DNA from: Rana temporaria
Taxonomy: Eukaryota > Chordata > Amphibia > Anura > Ranidae
NCBI RefSeq assembly: GCF_905171775.1
Contig: NC_053500.1
Coordinates: 128,881,830-128,945,829, forward strand
DNA: 64,000 bases
Direction: 5' to 3'
The notes under the pieces were generated by a model. The model was given only the letters and a program-made list of their open reading frames with translations. It had not been told where the DNA came from and did not search any database. A program made the translations under genes and the position numbers. Below are positions 22,154 to 33,020 of the stretch, one piece after another (the first letter of the stretch is position 1; each line of letters opens with the position of its first letter).

Positions 22154-22871
22154 GGGCCAGATTCACAGAAGAAGTACGCCGGCGTATCTACTGATACACC
22201 GGGGTACTTTCAAATTTGCCGCGTCGTATCTTTAGTTTGAATCCTCAAACCAAGATACGACGGCTTCTGGCTTCGATCCGACAGGCGTACGGCTTCGTAC
22301 GCCTTCGGATCGTAGGTGCAATACTTCGGCGCCCGCTGGGTGGAGTTCGCGTAGTTTTCCGCGTCGGGTATGCTAATTAGCTTTTTCCGGCGATCCGCCA
22401 AGGTACGCGCGGCCGTCGCATTCTCTTACGTCGTCGCTAGTCTGCTTTTCCCGGCGTATAGTTAAAGCTGCTGTTTTGTGGCGTATAGATAGACCTGCCA
22501 TGTTAAAGTATGGCCGTCGTTCCCGCGTCGAATTTTACATTTTTTTTTTGCGTAAGTCATCCGTGAATAGTAAAGGACGTAACGCACGTCGAAGTTCAAA
22601 AAATGACTTTGGTGCGACGTCATTTCACGCAAAGCACGGCGGGAAATTTCAAAACGGAGCATGCGCATTTCAATCGGCGCTGGGACGCGCTTCATTTAAA
22701 TGCATCACGCCCCCTACCCACCCAATTTGAAATACGCGCAGAGAAATACACTACGCCGCCGTAACTTACGGCGCAAAATCTTCCTGGATTCGAAATTCCG
22801 CCAGGTAAGATGCGGCGGCGTAGCGTATCTCTGATACGCTGCGCCAGGGCAATTCTTTGTGAATCCGGCCC
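22154..22871 (-). mobile_element. GGGCCAGATTC MITE, subfamily B, with ATT duplication
   Basis: GGGCCAGATTCACAG to GTGAATCCGGCCC, 718 bp; ATT at 22151-22153 and 22872-22874. Its interior closely follows 7835-8556 (AAACCAAGATACGACGGCTT; CGTATAGTTAAAGCTGCTG). The host element is rejoined as CAGCACATTTTTTTATGCTG when it is removed, matching the unbroken 48160 region. Confidence 0.9.
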
Positions 22872-23059
22872 ATTTTTTTATGCTGAAAAAGCCCCCCTCG
22901 CCTTATAATCGAGTCTCCCGATGTCTTATGGCGGCCGTTGCATGGTGTACTGCGCATGCGCGTCCAGCAGAAAGACTTTGTCGTGGACGCGCTCGCGTGT
23001 GCGCAGTGCACCCGGTTAAAGAATTTGACAAGTTGGAACTTTTGACAGAACACCGCCGA

Positions 23060-24100
23060 CTGCAGTTGGGCACTGATGAGACAGGTGGGCACAGTGAGGC
23101 TGCAGATGGGCACTGATGAGACAGGTGGGCACAGTGAGGCTGCAGATGGGCAGAGCTGTGATGACGTGAAAATAAAATGAATATTTTATTCTATTTTACT
23201 TAGTGTTAGAATCACTTAAATGTTGCCAAATGTTGCTTTTCTTATATTCTTATATAGTGTTTTATAATCCTTTATTTCTTGATCGATATATGGTATAAGA
23301 CATATGTATGTGAGTGTATTAGAAAATTGTTTTCCTTGATAAGATTTGTCAGATATGTTTTTTTAAGTATATTTCAACTTGGATGGACATACAAAAGGAT
23401 AAAGGAGAGTTCAGCTTCCATTTTCTCCTTCTGCTTCTCATCTTTCAAATGTGTCCTCCGACCCTTCCACCTACTGCATTCCTAAATGGCTTCACTTCAA
23501 AACCCCCCCTCCTTGTCTTTGCTTTACTGAGGGAACTTTTATGCCACAAGGGCAAGGAGAACATGGAACAGGAAACCATCCCTATATGGACTGACCTATG
23601 AGAGCTTCATGCCAAGGACAAACCACACAGGGGGAGGGTAACTGGGAGTAAAATGTATACTGTGAACCAATCAGTATGCATAATGTTTTGTGATGTCATT
23701 TTACCAATAATAAAAAAGAACTGGGTAATCCCAGTCACTTCCTCTTTGCTGGTGAATGCTGGAAAGGTGAGATGTGGTCTGTTTTGTCTATGGATTGCAC
23801 AGTCTCACCATATTAATTTGGACAAGCGGCAGAATGGGTTTCACCCTGAGAAATTGTGTCAGGAAATTAATTAATCTATTACACAGTGAGGCTGAAAATG
23901 GGCACAGTGAGACTGCAGATAGGCACAGCGAGGCTGCAAATGGGCACAGTGAGGCTACAGATGGGAACAGTGAGGCTGCAAATGGGCACAGTGAGGCTGC
24001 AGATGGGCACAGTGAGGCTGCAGATGGGCACAGTGAGGCTGCAGATGGGCACAGTGAGGCTGCAGATGAGCACAGTGAGGCTGCAAATGGGCATTGTTGG
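23060..24100. repeat. GGGCACAGTGAGGCTGCAGAT 21-bp array, split in two
   Basis: Two pieces, 23060-23155 and 23885-24098, share the same 21-bp unit. The first also alternates with GGGCACTGATGAGACAGGT. They belong to one array within the CTCGAG element, separated by an insertion. Frames across the right piece on either strand are repeat translation. Confidence 0.88.
23156..23884. mobile_element. Possible LTR-like insertion inside the 21-bp array
   Basis: The sequence from TGTGATGACG to ATCTATTACA begins TG and ends CA, about 729 bp, contains AATAATAAAAAAGAAC (possible TATA or poly-A signal) and interrupts an otherwise continuous minisatellite. A clean target duplication is not visible. It could instead be another type of insertion. 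Confidence 0.3.
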
Positions 24101-24246
24101 CCCTCTTTTCCTTTTACAGTAGCTGCTGCATTTCCCACCCTAGGCTTATACTCGAGTCAATACATTTTCCCAGTTTTTTGTGTTAAAATTACTAGGTGCC
24201 TCGGCTTATATTCGGGTCGGCTTATACTCGAGTATATAGTATACGG

Positions 24247-24540
24247 TATGTAAAAGAGACAGGTTGTGTGTTAAAATTCAACTCAAGCTTTCTTTTTATA
24301 TTAAAATATATAAAACACATAAAAAAGCTTTTGCTGCAATACTCGCCTTTTCTTTTAAGCCATCCCCCATAGATTCATCATTCTGTCATCTAGCTCATGT
24401 TGGACTAACTGTTCTGCCCAAGCATGAGATCAGGCCGAACACGGGGAACACCCGAATTTGCAGGGTGTCCGGTGGGTGTCCGCTTTGCCGAATGCCCTGC
24501 AACAATAGCAATAAAGTTGAATGTCATTTTTTTTTTAAAA
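24247..24540. other. Unassigned spacer
   Basis: Nothing recognised apart from a T10 run near 24530. Confidence 0.4.
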
Positions 24541-24544
24541 CAAA

Positions 24545-24724
24545 TAAATACAAAGTAAATAATAATAATAAGTCAATAATAATAATAATAATAAGTAAAT
24601 CATTTCATAATAAGTAATAATAATAATAATAATAATAAGTCAATAATAATAATAATAAGTAAATAATTTAATAATGAATGAATGAAAAACTTATAAAGCG
24701 CGGCGCATGCGAACTGAATAAGTA

Positions 24725-24770
<46 letters not shown>

Positions 24771-24932
24771 GTCAATAATAATAATAAGTAAATAGTTTAA
24801 TAATAAGTAATAAGTAATAATAATAATAATAATAGGAAGAAGAAGTAGTAAATAATTTAATAATAAGTAATAATAATAATAAGAAGAAGAAGTAAATAAT
24901 TTAATAATAAGTAATAATAATAATAATAATAA

Positions 24933-24975
<43 letters not shown>

Positions 24976-25176
24976 GCGGAAGTAAATAATTTAATAATAC
25001 GTAATAATAATAATAATAAGTAAAAAAACGAATTTAAACTAAAAAAATGTAAAGCACCCCTGCCCCCCAAAGCAGAAATAAGTCTCCAGCACAAAAAAAA
25101 AAAAGATTTCAGGTTTTAAAATCAAGTCAATAATAATAATAATAATAATAATAATAAGTAAATAGTTTAATAATAA

Positions 25177-25210
<34 letters not shown>

Positions 25211-25288
25211 GAAGAAGAAGAAGTAAATAATTTAATAATAAGTAATAATAATAATAAGAAGAAGAAGAAGTAAATAATTTAATAATAA

Positions 25289-25325
<37 letters not shown>

Positions 25326-25356
25326 GAAGAAGAAGAAGTAAATAATTTAATAATAA

Positions 25357-25387
<31 letters not shown>

Positions 25388-25477
25388 GAAGAAGAAGTAA
25401 ATAATTTAATAATAAGTAATAATAATAATAATAATAAGAAGAAGAAGAAGAAGAAGAAGTAAATAATTTAATAATAA

Positions 25478-25514
<37 letters not shown>

Positions 25515-25533
25515 GTAAATAATTTAATAATAA

Positions 25534-25579
<46 letters not shown>

Positions 25580-25740
25580 GAAGAAGAAGTAAATAATTTA
25601 ATAATAAGTAATAATAAGTAATACTAATAATAATAATAATAGGTAAAAAAACTAATTTAAACTAAAAAAATGTAAAGCACCCCTGCCCCCCAAAGCAGAA
25701 ATAAGTCTCCAGCACACAAAAAAAAAAAAGATTTCAGGTT
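24545..25740. repeat. (TAA)n tract with a duplicated 0.6-kb segment
   Basis: Long TAATAATAA runs alternate with AAGAAGAAG and the spacer GTAAATAATTTAATAATAAG. A non-simple block starting ACTAAAAAAATGTAAAGCAC and containing CCCCTGCCCCCCAAAGCAG occurs at 25037-25120 and again at 25658-25740, showing that about 620 bp was duplicated as a unit. Confidence 0.9.
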
Positions 25741-26265
25741 TTAAAATGTATGTGAAAAATATCAAAATTGCCCCCGATGACAAGTGGTTAAATATTGTAT
25801 TACACATTGAAATTGCAAATCGTTTCCAATATTGTACTTTTGTTTTGAGCGAAAACACCCTAACATGCTGTATTCATAACTAATTGTGCTGGGAAAGCCT
25901 GTTCTGCAAACAGATTCTTTATAATCAAATTTATCATCCAAGAAATATTCAGAAGGGCCGTTTTTTTAGATCCTTTGCTAATCACACTTCATACGGCTTC
26001 TTTGTTTATTTCGGGGAAAACAGCGGAATTGGGAATAGATGAGTGAAATAATTTTCACACAAGCAGTTCCTATAGAAACTTGTCCTTTATTCTGAAATAC
26101 AGTAAATTGAGGTTAATTGCTTTGGCGTTGGACGGCTCCCAGTGACGGATTCTGACTTTGCGATCGCCACTTTATTTTTTGATTTTTTTTTAACTTAAAG
26201 CTACATTTTGGGCAGATAATAAAAAACACACCAATGAATGCAGTTAAATAATTATATATATATAT
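25741..26265. other. Unassigned sequence before a (TA)n target
   Basis: No gene or repeat terminus recognised; ends in ATTATATATATATAT, into which the LTR inserted. Confidence 0.4.
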
Positions 26266-26457
26266 TGTGACAGGAAGTCAGGAAAATCTGTGGGTGTTGT
26301 CACAAACGGGACATACATTTCTGCCTTGCTTAGACAATACACTAATCATTATTGGGTGTCGGCTGCAAAAATAGCCAGACAAGGTCTAAGGGCGTTGAAA
26401 GACTCCAGCTGTTCAGAGTGAGGCAATTAAGCCCTCTATAAGAAGTCCAGAGGGTTA

Positions 26458-28674
26458 GGGTGCATTCACACCACGATTTTGTCATCCGTTTTTTACTCAC
26501 GATTTTAGCTTTAAAATCATACAAATCTGTATGGCAAAACGGATCCATTCACTGCCATTCATTAATTTAGGTCCCCAAGTGCATCCGATTTGATCCGCAT
26601 ACGATTTAATACGATTTAAAATCGTATCAAAAAACGTGTCTGCCCACGATTTTTGGTCCTGATTTGAAATCGTATTACAATCGTGTCCGTTTTTTTTTTA
26701 TATTGTGGTCAATGTAAATCGTACTAAATCGGATGACTGTGCGATAAATGTACCCGATTTTTTATTACTAGGGTTGAGGGAACCCGAACGGAGGTCCCCG
26801 CAAATTCAATAACCAGACCCTTTAGGTCTGTTATGGATATTCAGGGGAACCCCGCCGTCAATTTAAAACAAAAATGACGTGCGGTTCCCGGTAAATATCC
26901 ATAACCAGACCCTTCAGGTCTGGTATGGATATTCAGGGGAACCCCGCCGTCAATTTAAAACAAAAATGACGTGCGGTTCCCCCTAAATATCCATAACCAG
27001 ACCCATTATCCGAGCACGTTGACCTGGCCGGCCGCAGAAAAGAGGGGGGGACAGAGTGCGGCCCCCCCTCTCTCCTGAACCGCACCAGGCCACATGCCCT
27101 CAACATGGGGAGGATGTCCCCATGTTGATGGGGACAAGGGTCTCATCCCCACAACCCTTGCCCGGTGGTTGTGGGGGTATGCGGGCGGGAGGTTTATCAG
27201 AATCTGGAAGACCCCTTTAACAAAGGGGACCCCCAGATCCTGACCCCCCCCCTGTGTGAAATGGTAATGGGGTACACTGTACCTCTACCATTTCACGAAG
27301 GAAGTAAAAAGTATTGTAAAAAAACACACTGACACAAAAGAATAAAGTCCTTTATTAAAAAAAAAAAAACTCCAGCGCTGAAAAATCCACTCGTTCCCGG
27401 CTTCCAGCGTTGTCCTGATCCTGCGACGGGTGCGGGTGATCTCCCGCGATGAGAAGATCCAGCGTCGGGTGATCTCCGCTCCGGTGATGTGAAGATCCAT
27501 CCATCCGGCGCAGCATCCCCGACCTCCTCTCACCGCTGGGCACAGCCCAGCGAATGAGCGGCTGAAGCGGTGACATTTCTTATATAGAGGAGGCAGAGCC
27601 ACCCGTCACGTGACCCTGCCCCCTCTGACGTACCTCTGCTACGTCACTGGGGAAGACCATGAAGAGGAAAGGTCTTTCCTCTTCATGGTCTTCCCCAGTG
27701 ACGTAGCAGAGGTACGTCAGAGGGGGCAGGGTCACATGACGGGTGGCTCTGCCTCCTCTATATAAGAAATGTCACCGCTTCAGCCGCTCATTCGCTGGGC
27801 TGTGCCCAGCGGTGAGAGGAGGTCCGGGATGCTGCTGCGCCGGATGGATGGATCTTCACATCGCCGGAGCGGAGATCACCCGACGCTGGATCTTCTCATC
27901 GCGGGAGATCACCCGCACCCGTCGCAGGATCAGGACAACGCAGGAAGCCGGGAACGAGTGGATTTTTCAGCGCTGGAGTTTTTTTTTTTTAATAAAGGAC
28001 TTTATTCTTTTGTGTCAGTGTGTTTTTTTACAATACTTTTTACTTCCTTCGTGAAATGGTAGAGGTACAGTGTACCCCATTACCATTTCACACAGGGGGG
28101 GGGTCAGGATCTGGGGGTCCCCTTTGTTAAAGGGGTCTTCCAGATTCTGATAAACCTCCCGCCCGCATACCCCCACAACCACCGGGCAAGGGTTGTGGGG
28201 ATGAGACCCTTGTCCCCATCAACATGGGGACATCCTCCCCATGTTGAGGGCATGTGGCCTGGTGCGGTTCAGGAGAGAGGGGGGGCCGCACTCTGTCCCC
28301 CCCTCTTTTCTGCGGCCGGCCAGGTCAACGTGCTCGGATAATGGGTCTGGTTATGGATATTTAGGGGGAACCGCACGTCATTTTTGTTTTAAATTGACGG
28401 CGGGGTTCCCCTGAATATCCATACCAGACCTGAAGGGTCTGGTTATGGATATTTACCGGGAACCGCACGTCATTTTTGTTTTAAATTGCCGGCGGGGTTC
28501 CCCTGAATATCCATAACTTCAAAAATCTTCTTTTTCCCAGACATTATTTAAAATCAGGATCCGATTTTTTAGTGAAAATTTTGACATACGATTACATACG
28601 ATTTTGTCACATACGATTCCATCCGATTTAACGGTCCGTTTATCGGATGGTAAAATCGTGGTGTGAACCTAGCC
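26458..28674. mobile_element. TTCACACCACGAT element, TTA duplication, inserted in the LTR
   Basis: Left GGGTGCATTCACACCACGAT and right ATCGTGGTGTGAACCTAGCC are imperfect inverted termini; TTA stands at 26455-26457 and 28675-28677. The second LTR copy has GGATTACCACTG with a single TTA here, an empty-site control. A TTA/TAA 3-bp duplication suggests PIF/Harbinger. Most of the interior is a giant palindrome. Confidence 0.88.
26830..28517. repeat. 1.69-kb near-perfect palindrome
   Basis: Symmetry centre at 27672-27673 (AAGAGGAAAG-GT-CTTTCCTCTT). Arms of about 840 bp contain GTGAAATGGTAGAGGTACAG, AATAAAGGACTTTATTC and GACGTACCTCTGCTACGTCA with their complements. Very few mismatches (for example GTCACGTGAC versus GTCACATGAC) suggest recent formation or gene conversion. 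The same peptide beginning MALPPLYKKCHRF can be read outward on both arms, a consequence of the palindrome. Confidence 0.92.
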
Positions 28675-29224
28675 TTACCACTAATGGCTGCGTCACTCCT
28701 AAGGCTGTGTGAGTAGGAGAGCAGTGCCAGAAGGTTTTCTGTGGAGGTGAGGAGAGGATTGATTTTTCTGTGTGATAAAAATCAAAAGACTATTGTTTTG
28801 TGCTGTATGACCAGCACTGTCTACCCAGCAGTAGGCTGTGTTAGACTTCATAGATAGGTTCCTGTGTGGAAGGTAGACGCCCAGAGTGGCCAGGGTTTAT
28901 TTTATGTTTGATTGTGTTTATGTATGCTGTTTGGATGCTTGCAATTGTTTTCCAGCAAGATGGAAAAATAAACCAGAAACTTTGTTTTCAACCGTGTTCG
29001 ACTGCCAGTCTGTATAAATTCAGTGTGTGGTGAACCCAACCAAGGGGTCACACACCCCGCTACCTAGCTAACCCCTCACAATATATATATATATAAAAAA
29101 CATAAAATGCATGTAAGGTTACATATCTGAATTTGGCAGAGAACACAAAACGAATCCAATCCACACCGCTCATCCGTGACAAGTCAGGGGGAAGCGATAA
29201 CATGTGACCGGGCTTTAGTGTCTC

Positions 29225-29700
29225 CATACCTTCACTGTTACAACTAGGGATCGGCCAATTATCGGGAAGGCCGATATCAGCATTTTCTGAAAAATCGGTA
29301 TCGGTCTCAAACTAGACCAATATTACCGTTGTTTAGAACGGACGGTCGGCTTTATTGTAATAACAACCGATGTGGCTCAGCAGAATTAAGTTCCAAAAAT
29401 AAATAACAACAACTTTAACAATATTAACATAAAGCATATCAGTACCCATCAGTGCAGCCTCGCTGTGCCCATCAAATGCAGCTTTACGGTGCCCATGAAT
29501 GCAACCTCACTGTGCCCATGAATGCAGCCCCCTGTGCTCATCAATGCAACCTCACTGTGCCCATGAATGCAGCCTCACTGTGCCCATCAAATGCAGCTTT
29601 ACGGTGCCCATGAATTCAACCTCACTATGCCCATCAATGCAACCTCACTGTGCCCATCAAATGCATGGTTACTGTATACGCTTTACTCTATACCTTCACT
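29225..29700. repeat. Tandem duplication of hAT left end plus flank
   Basis: ATACCTTCACTGTTACAACT followed by AGGGATCGGCC occurs at 29226 and 29690. The copy includes host flank outside the element, so it arose after insertion by duplication of about 464 bp, not by transposition. Confidence 0.8.
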
Positions 29701-30413
29701 GTTACAACTAGGGATCGGCCGATTATCGGAAAGGCCGATATCAGCATTTTCTGAAAAATCGGTATCGGTCTCAAACTAGACCAATATTACCGATATTGCT
29801 TCAAGGTACCGTTGTTTAGAGCGGACGGTCGGCTTTATTGTGATAACAACTGATGTGGCTCAGCAGCCGGCTGTTATTAAAAGCAACATGGGGGTCCCCC
29901 CTCCTGCCCCCTTCCGTCGCTCACCCGTGCTCTACTCTCCCACCGGGAGGCCCGAGCAACCAGCCAGCATGTCCACCGGCTGGCCAAAGACCCAAACAAA
30001 GTGGATACTGTGTTCGGGTCTCGGATCTAGTAACCCGGAAGCAATGTCATGACATCACTTCCGGGATTACTGGCATCCTAAAGCCGCCAGTTTTTAAAAA
30101 TAAATATTCAAAAATGCTGCTCTTGACTTTTTGAATACTTTGAAGTGCAAAGAAGGGGTTTGGGTCTTATAGACCCCCAATCTATCCATAATGAGTACCT
30201 GTCAATGCCTATTACTGTCACAAGGGATGTTTGCATTGCTTGTGAGCAATAACAGTGATTAAAAACATAAAAATTTAAAATGACAGTGTAAAAAAAACAT
30301 ATTTAACAATATTGGCCAAAAGTATTGGCCAAAATTATCGGCTATCGGCAGGAGAGGTGACCGAAATATCAGTATCGTATCGGCACCAAAAAAACGGTAT
30401 CGGTTGATCCCTA
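29245..30413. mobile_element. hAT element TAGGGATCGGCCGAT with GTTACAAC duplication
   Basis: The perfect 8-bp GTTACAAC is at 29237-29244 and 30414-30421, bounding TAGGGATCGGCC and GGTTGATCCCTA. A second left end with its own GTTACAAC sits at 29701-29708, making a partial tandem duplication. The interior has TATCGGTCTCAAACTAGACC and a cluster of CACTGTGCCCAT repeats. No transposase. Confidence 0.88.
29445..29665. repeat. CACTGTGCCCATNAATGCAGC mini-array
   Basis: About nine 21-23-bp units; in reverse the core is GGGCACAGTGAGG, the same as in the arrays at 23060 and 48411. Confidence 0.85.
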
Positions 30414-30502
30414 GTTACAACATGCATAATAGGATTGGTATCCTTCAAAACAGGGCCATTTTTATTAGCTACATCGTCAGTACAGGATAAAATACACTAA
30501 AG

Positions 30503-30659
30503 CAGGGGTCTCAAACTGGCGGCCCTCCAGATGTTGCGAAACTACAAGTCCCATGAGGCATTGCAAGGCTGACAGTTACAAGCATGACTCCCACAGGCAG
30601 AAGCATGATGGGACTTGTAGTTTCACAACAGCTGGAGGGCCGCCAATTTGAGACCCCTG
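30503..30659. mobile_element. Palindromic hAT MITE with CACTAAAG duplication
   Basis: CAGGGGTCTCAAACTGGCGG to GAGACCCCTG; perfect 8-bp CACTAAAG at 30495-30502 and 30660-30667. Arms carry AACTACAAGTCCCATGA and its complement. Typical hAT. Confidence 0.93.
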
Positions 30660-31072
30660 CACTAAAGTGTTTTCAACGATTAGGCCTTAGTCATAGCTAT
30701 GATTAAGGCCTAAAGGCTAAAACACTTTACCGTATTTTGTTCTTTGTTCCTGTACTGAAGATTTCAAGAGAGTGCAATTTGATCTGATGTTCAGCTGTCT
30801 TCAGAACATAGGCAACGTAATGAGTCAAAGGGAGGACACCCCTGTCCCTGTCTATTGTTCATAGGGCTCTCTATGTAGAATCACTTAGCAAGCGATAGTC
30901 TGAAAGTAAACAACTAGTGCTGGACTGTGTTATTAGAGGATCTGAGATTATTTGGGAATACAGTGTCAGTATTTACTACGTTTGGATGGCAGGTAAAGTC
31001 CCTGAGTCAACTATCTGCAGTTTTTTTTGCAGTTTCTACCTTTCATTATATTGATGCTTTTAGGCGTATAGT

Positions 31073-31643
31073 TAAAGCTGGTATTTTGTGGCGTATAGAT
31101 AGAATTAAATGGAGAAAAAGGAAGAGATGTAGCGCAACATCTCTTCCTTTTTCTCCATTTATACTGTGTATGTATGACACTGTGTTGTTGCAGCTCTGTT
31201 AGTAATTTTTTTTTGACTGTATATTAGCGCGGTAACTTCTTTTTTATTTTCGTATAGATAGAATTGCCATGTTAAGTATGGCCGTCGTTCCCGCGTCGAA
31301 ATTTGAATTTTTTTTTTTTTTGCGTAAGTCGTCCGTGAATAGGGATGGACGTAACTCATGTCTAAGTTAAAAAAATTACGTCGTTGCGACGTCATTTCGT
31401 GCAAAGCATGGCGGGAAATTTCTGGACGACGCATGCGGATTTCATTCGGCGCGGGGACGCTCTTCATTTAAATGAAACCCGCCCCCAACCCGCCCAATTT
31501 GAAATCCACCGCCAGAAATACACTACGCCGCCGTAACTTACGGCGAAAACTCGCTGAGGATTCGAAAATGCGCCAGGTAAGGTACGGCGGCGTAACGTAT
31601 CTCTGATACGCTGCGCGGAACTAAATGTATGTGGATCTGGCCC
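31073..31643 (-). mobile_element. Truncated GGGCCAGAT MITE, subfamily B, with internal insertion
   Basis: From GGCGTATAGTTAAAGCTG to GTGGATCTGGCCC it matches the corresponding half of 7835 and 22154; the other half and its terminus are missing. It is split by a 144-bp insertion at 31107-31250. Confidence 0.85.
31107..31250. mobile_element. 144-bp insertion with 15-bp target duplication and a 25-bp stem
   Basis: CGTATAGATAGAATT at 31092-31106 is repeated exactly at 31251-31265; intact relatives have only one copy, so this segment inserted later. A perfect 25-bp inverted repeat (31106-31130 and 31137-31161, loop AGCGCA) stands at its left edge, and the right edge is T-rich. A long, variable-length duplication and homopolymer-rich end fit target-primed reverse transcription, as in SINE or LINE tails. 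Confidence 0.75.
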
Positions 31644-32240
31644 AGTGTCAGTATTTACTATGATTGGATGTTAGGTGAAGCTCTTAAATCAGCTATCTGC
31701 AGTTTTTTTTGTTTGCAGTTTCTACTTTTCTTTATGTTGATGTTGTCAAAGAGAGTGTCATTTGATCTCCTGATGTTCAGCTGTCTTCAGAAAACAGGCA
31801 GCTGAATAAGTCAGAGGAAGGACACCCCCCCCCGGCCCCTGTCTTTTGTTCATAGGGCTCTCTATGTAGAATCAATTAGCAAACAATAGTCTGAAAGTAA
31901 ACAGCTACTGCTGGGCTGTTTTATTAGAGGATCTGAGATGATCTGGGAACACAGTGTCATTATTTACTATGTTTGGATGGCAGATTAAGTTCTTAAGTCA
32001 ACTATCTGCAGGTTTTTATTTTTTTATGCAGTTTTTACCTTTTTTTATGTCGATGATGTCAATAGAGTGTCATTTGATCGACTAATGTTCAGCTGTCTTC
32101 AGAAAACATGCAGCTGAACGAGTCAGAGGGAGGACACACCCCTGTCTATTGTTCATAATGCTCTCTATGGAGTATCACTTTGGAAGAGACAGTCCAAAGG
32201 TAAACAGGTACAGCTGGGCTGTTTTATTACAGAGCTCGTC

Positions 32241-32977
32241 CTTGTTACGGGATGACTGGCCTTGTCTCCGCCCCCTTCCTGTCGTTTTCTGCAGGCTTCC
32301 TGCTGTGGGTGGAGTCTGCTGGGCCCCTCCCACAGTTCTGTTCTCTGTACAGTGATGACGTCACTGCTACTTTTATAAGGCATTTTATGTACATAAATAC
32401 AATTTTGTGCCTGGAGTTCAGCTTTAACTTCTCAGCTGCCCTAATCTGCTTATCAGAGCCCTGGGAAATAAATGGTAGAGCTGGATATGGGGCACATGTG
32501 ACATTCCGCTGCCATTAAACAGCCCAGTGCCTGAGAAAGTCAATCACCCTCCCGACAGTGTGAGAGTGACTTGTGACCCGCAAGCAGAGCTAAAACTAGA
32601 GATGACTTGCTAGGAATAAAGCATAACCTTCCGTCAGCGCCGCCTGCAGAGAGCTGTGAATGGGACCGCATGACTTGCCATATCTGTCGCAAACACAACC
32701 GTTCCAGGTGTTGGGAGTAACAGCTGGTTCAGTAGATTGCCATCGGATGTGACTCACCCGCACTGATATTTACAATCAGTTTTATGAATGAACAGAAGCA
32801 GCTTTTTCTGTAACTGCAGCAGGGTGATAAAGTCATTGTATCTGGGGCAGTGATAACAATGGTGGGCCCATTAGTAGAAGGAGAAGGACCAATTGTGAGA
32901 TTCATGACCAAGCATGGCCCCCAGGAGGAAATTACTTTTATACTCTTTTATTATAAAAAAAAAAAGATTTTATACGC

Positions 32978-33016
<39 letters not shown>
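32241..33016. other. Unassigned sequence ending in (TA)n
   Basis: GGAGTTCAGCTTTAA at about 32413 resembles a right end of a TTAA-type element, with no left end identified. A TATATA run occupies 32982-33016. Confidence 0.45.
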
Positions 33017-33019
<3 letters not shown>

Positions 33020-33020
33020 T

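Larger units (their letters stand above)
22114..24246. mobile_element. CTCGAGTATAAGCCGA element carrying insertions
   Basis: The left end CCGTATATACTCGAGTATAA and right end TTATACTCGAGTATA...TACGG are inverted; TA lies outside each end, compatible with a Tc1/mariner-type TA target. The interior has GCCCCCCTCGCCTTATAA and a GGGCACAGTGAGGCTGCA minisatellite. It is interrupted by a MITE at 22154-22871 and by another insertion at about 23156-23884. A related, uninterrupted element is at 48125-48881 and a fragment at 44840. Confidence 0.75.
26266..29080 (+). mobile_element. Solo LTR of a retroelement, interrupted
   Basis: Starts TGTGACAGGAAGTCAGG and ends ACCCCTCACA (TG...CA). AAAATAAACCAGAAAC near 28965 is a candidate polyadenylation signal and CTATAAG is present near 26437. 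Without the nested element it is about 595 bp and aligns along its length with the inverse of 34691-35283. Both sides are (TA)n, so the ATAT duplication is ambiguous. No internal coding region is present. Class (ERV or Ty3/gypsy) cannot be decided from the LTR alone. Confidence 0.75.
30760..32240. repeat. About 312-bp tandem repeat, three copies, MITE-interrupted
   Basis: GTTCAGCTGTCTTCAGAA occurs near 30789, 31775 and 32087, the last two 312 bp apart. Each copy also has TTCATAGGGCTCTCTATG-like and CAGTGTCAGTATTTACTA motifs. The first two copies are pushed apart by the MITE fragment at 31073-31643. Confidence 0.85.

Noticed and set aside
23156..23884. Confident LTR call
   Set aside because: TG...CA ends are present but no clear target duplication or second copy, so kept only at low confidence.
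24600..25094. 164-codon frame rich in L, I and Y
   Set aside because: Product of the TAA/TTA microsatellite.
27285..28054. Mirrored frames beginning MALPPLYKKCHRF on both strands
   Set aside because: The same sequence appears twice because of the palindrome; no conservation or domain, and A runs truncate it.
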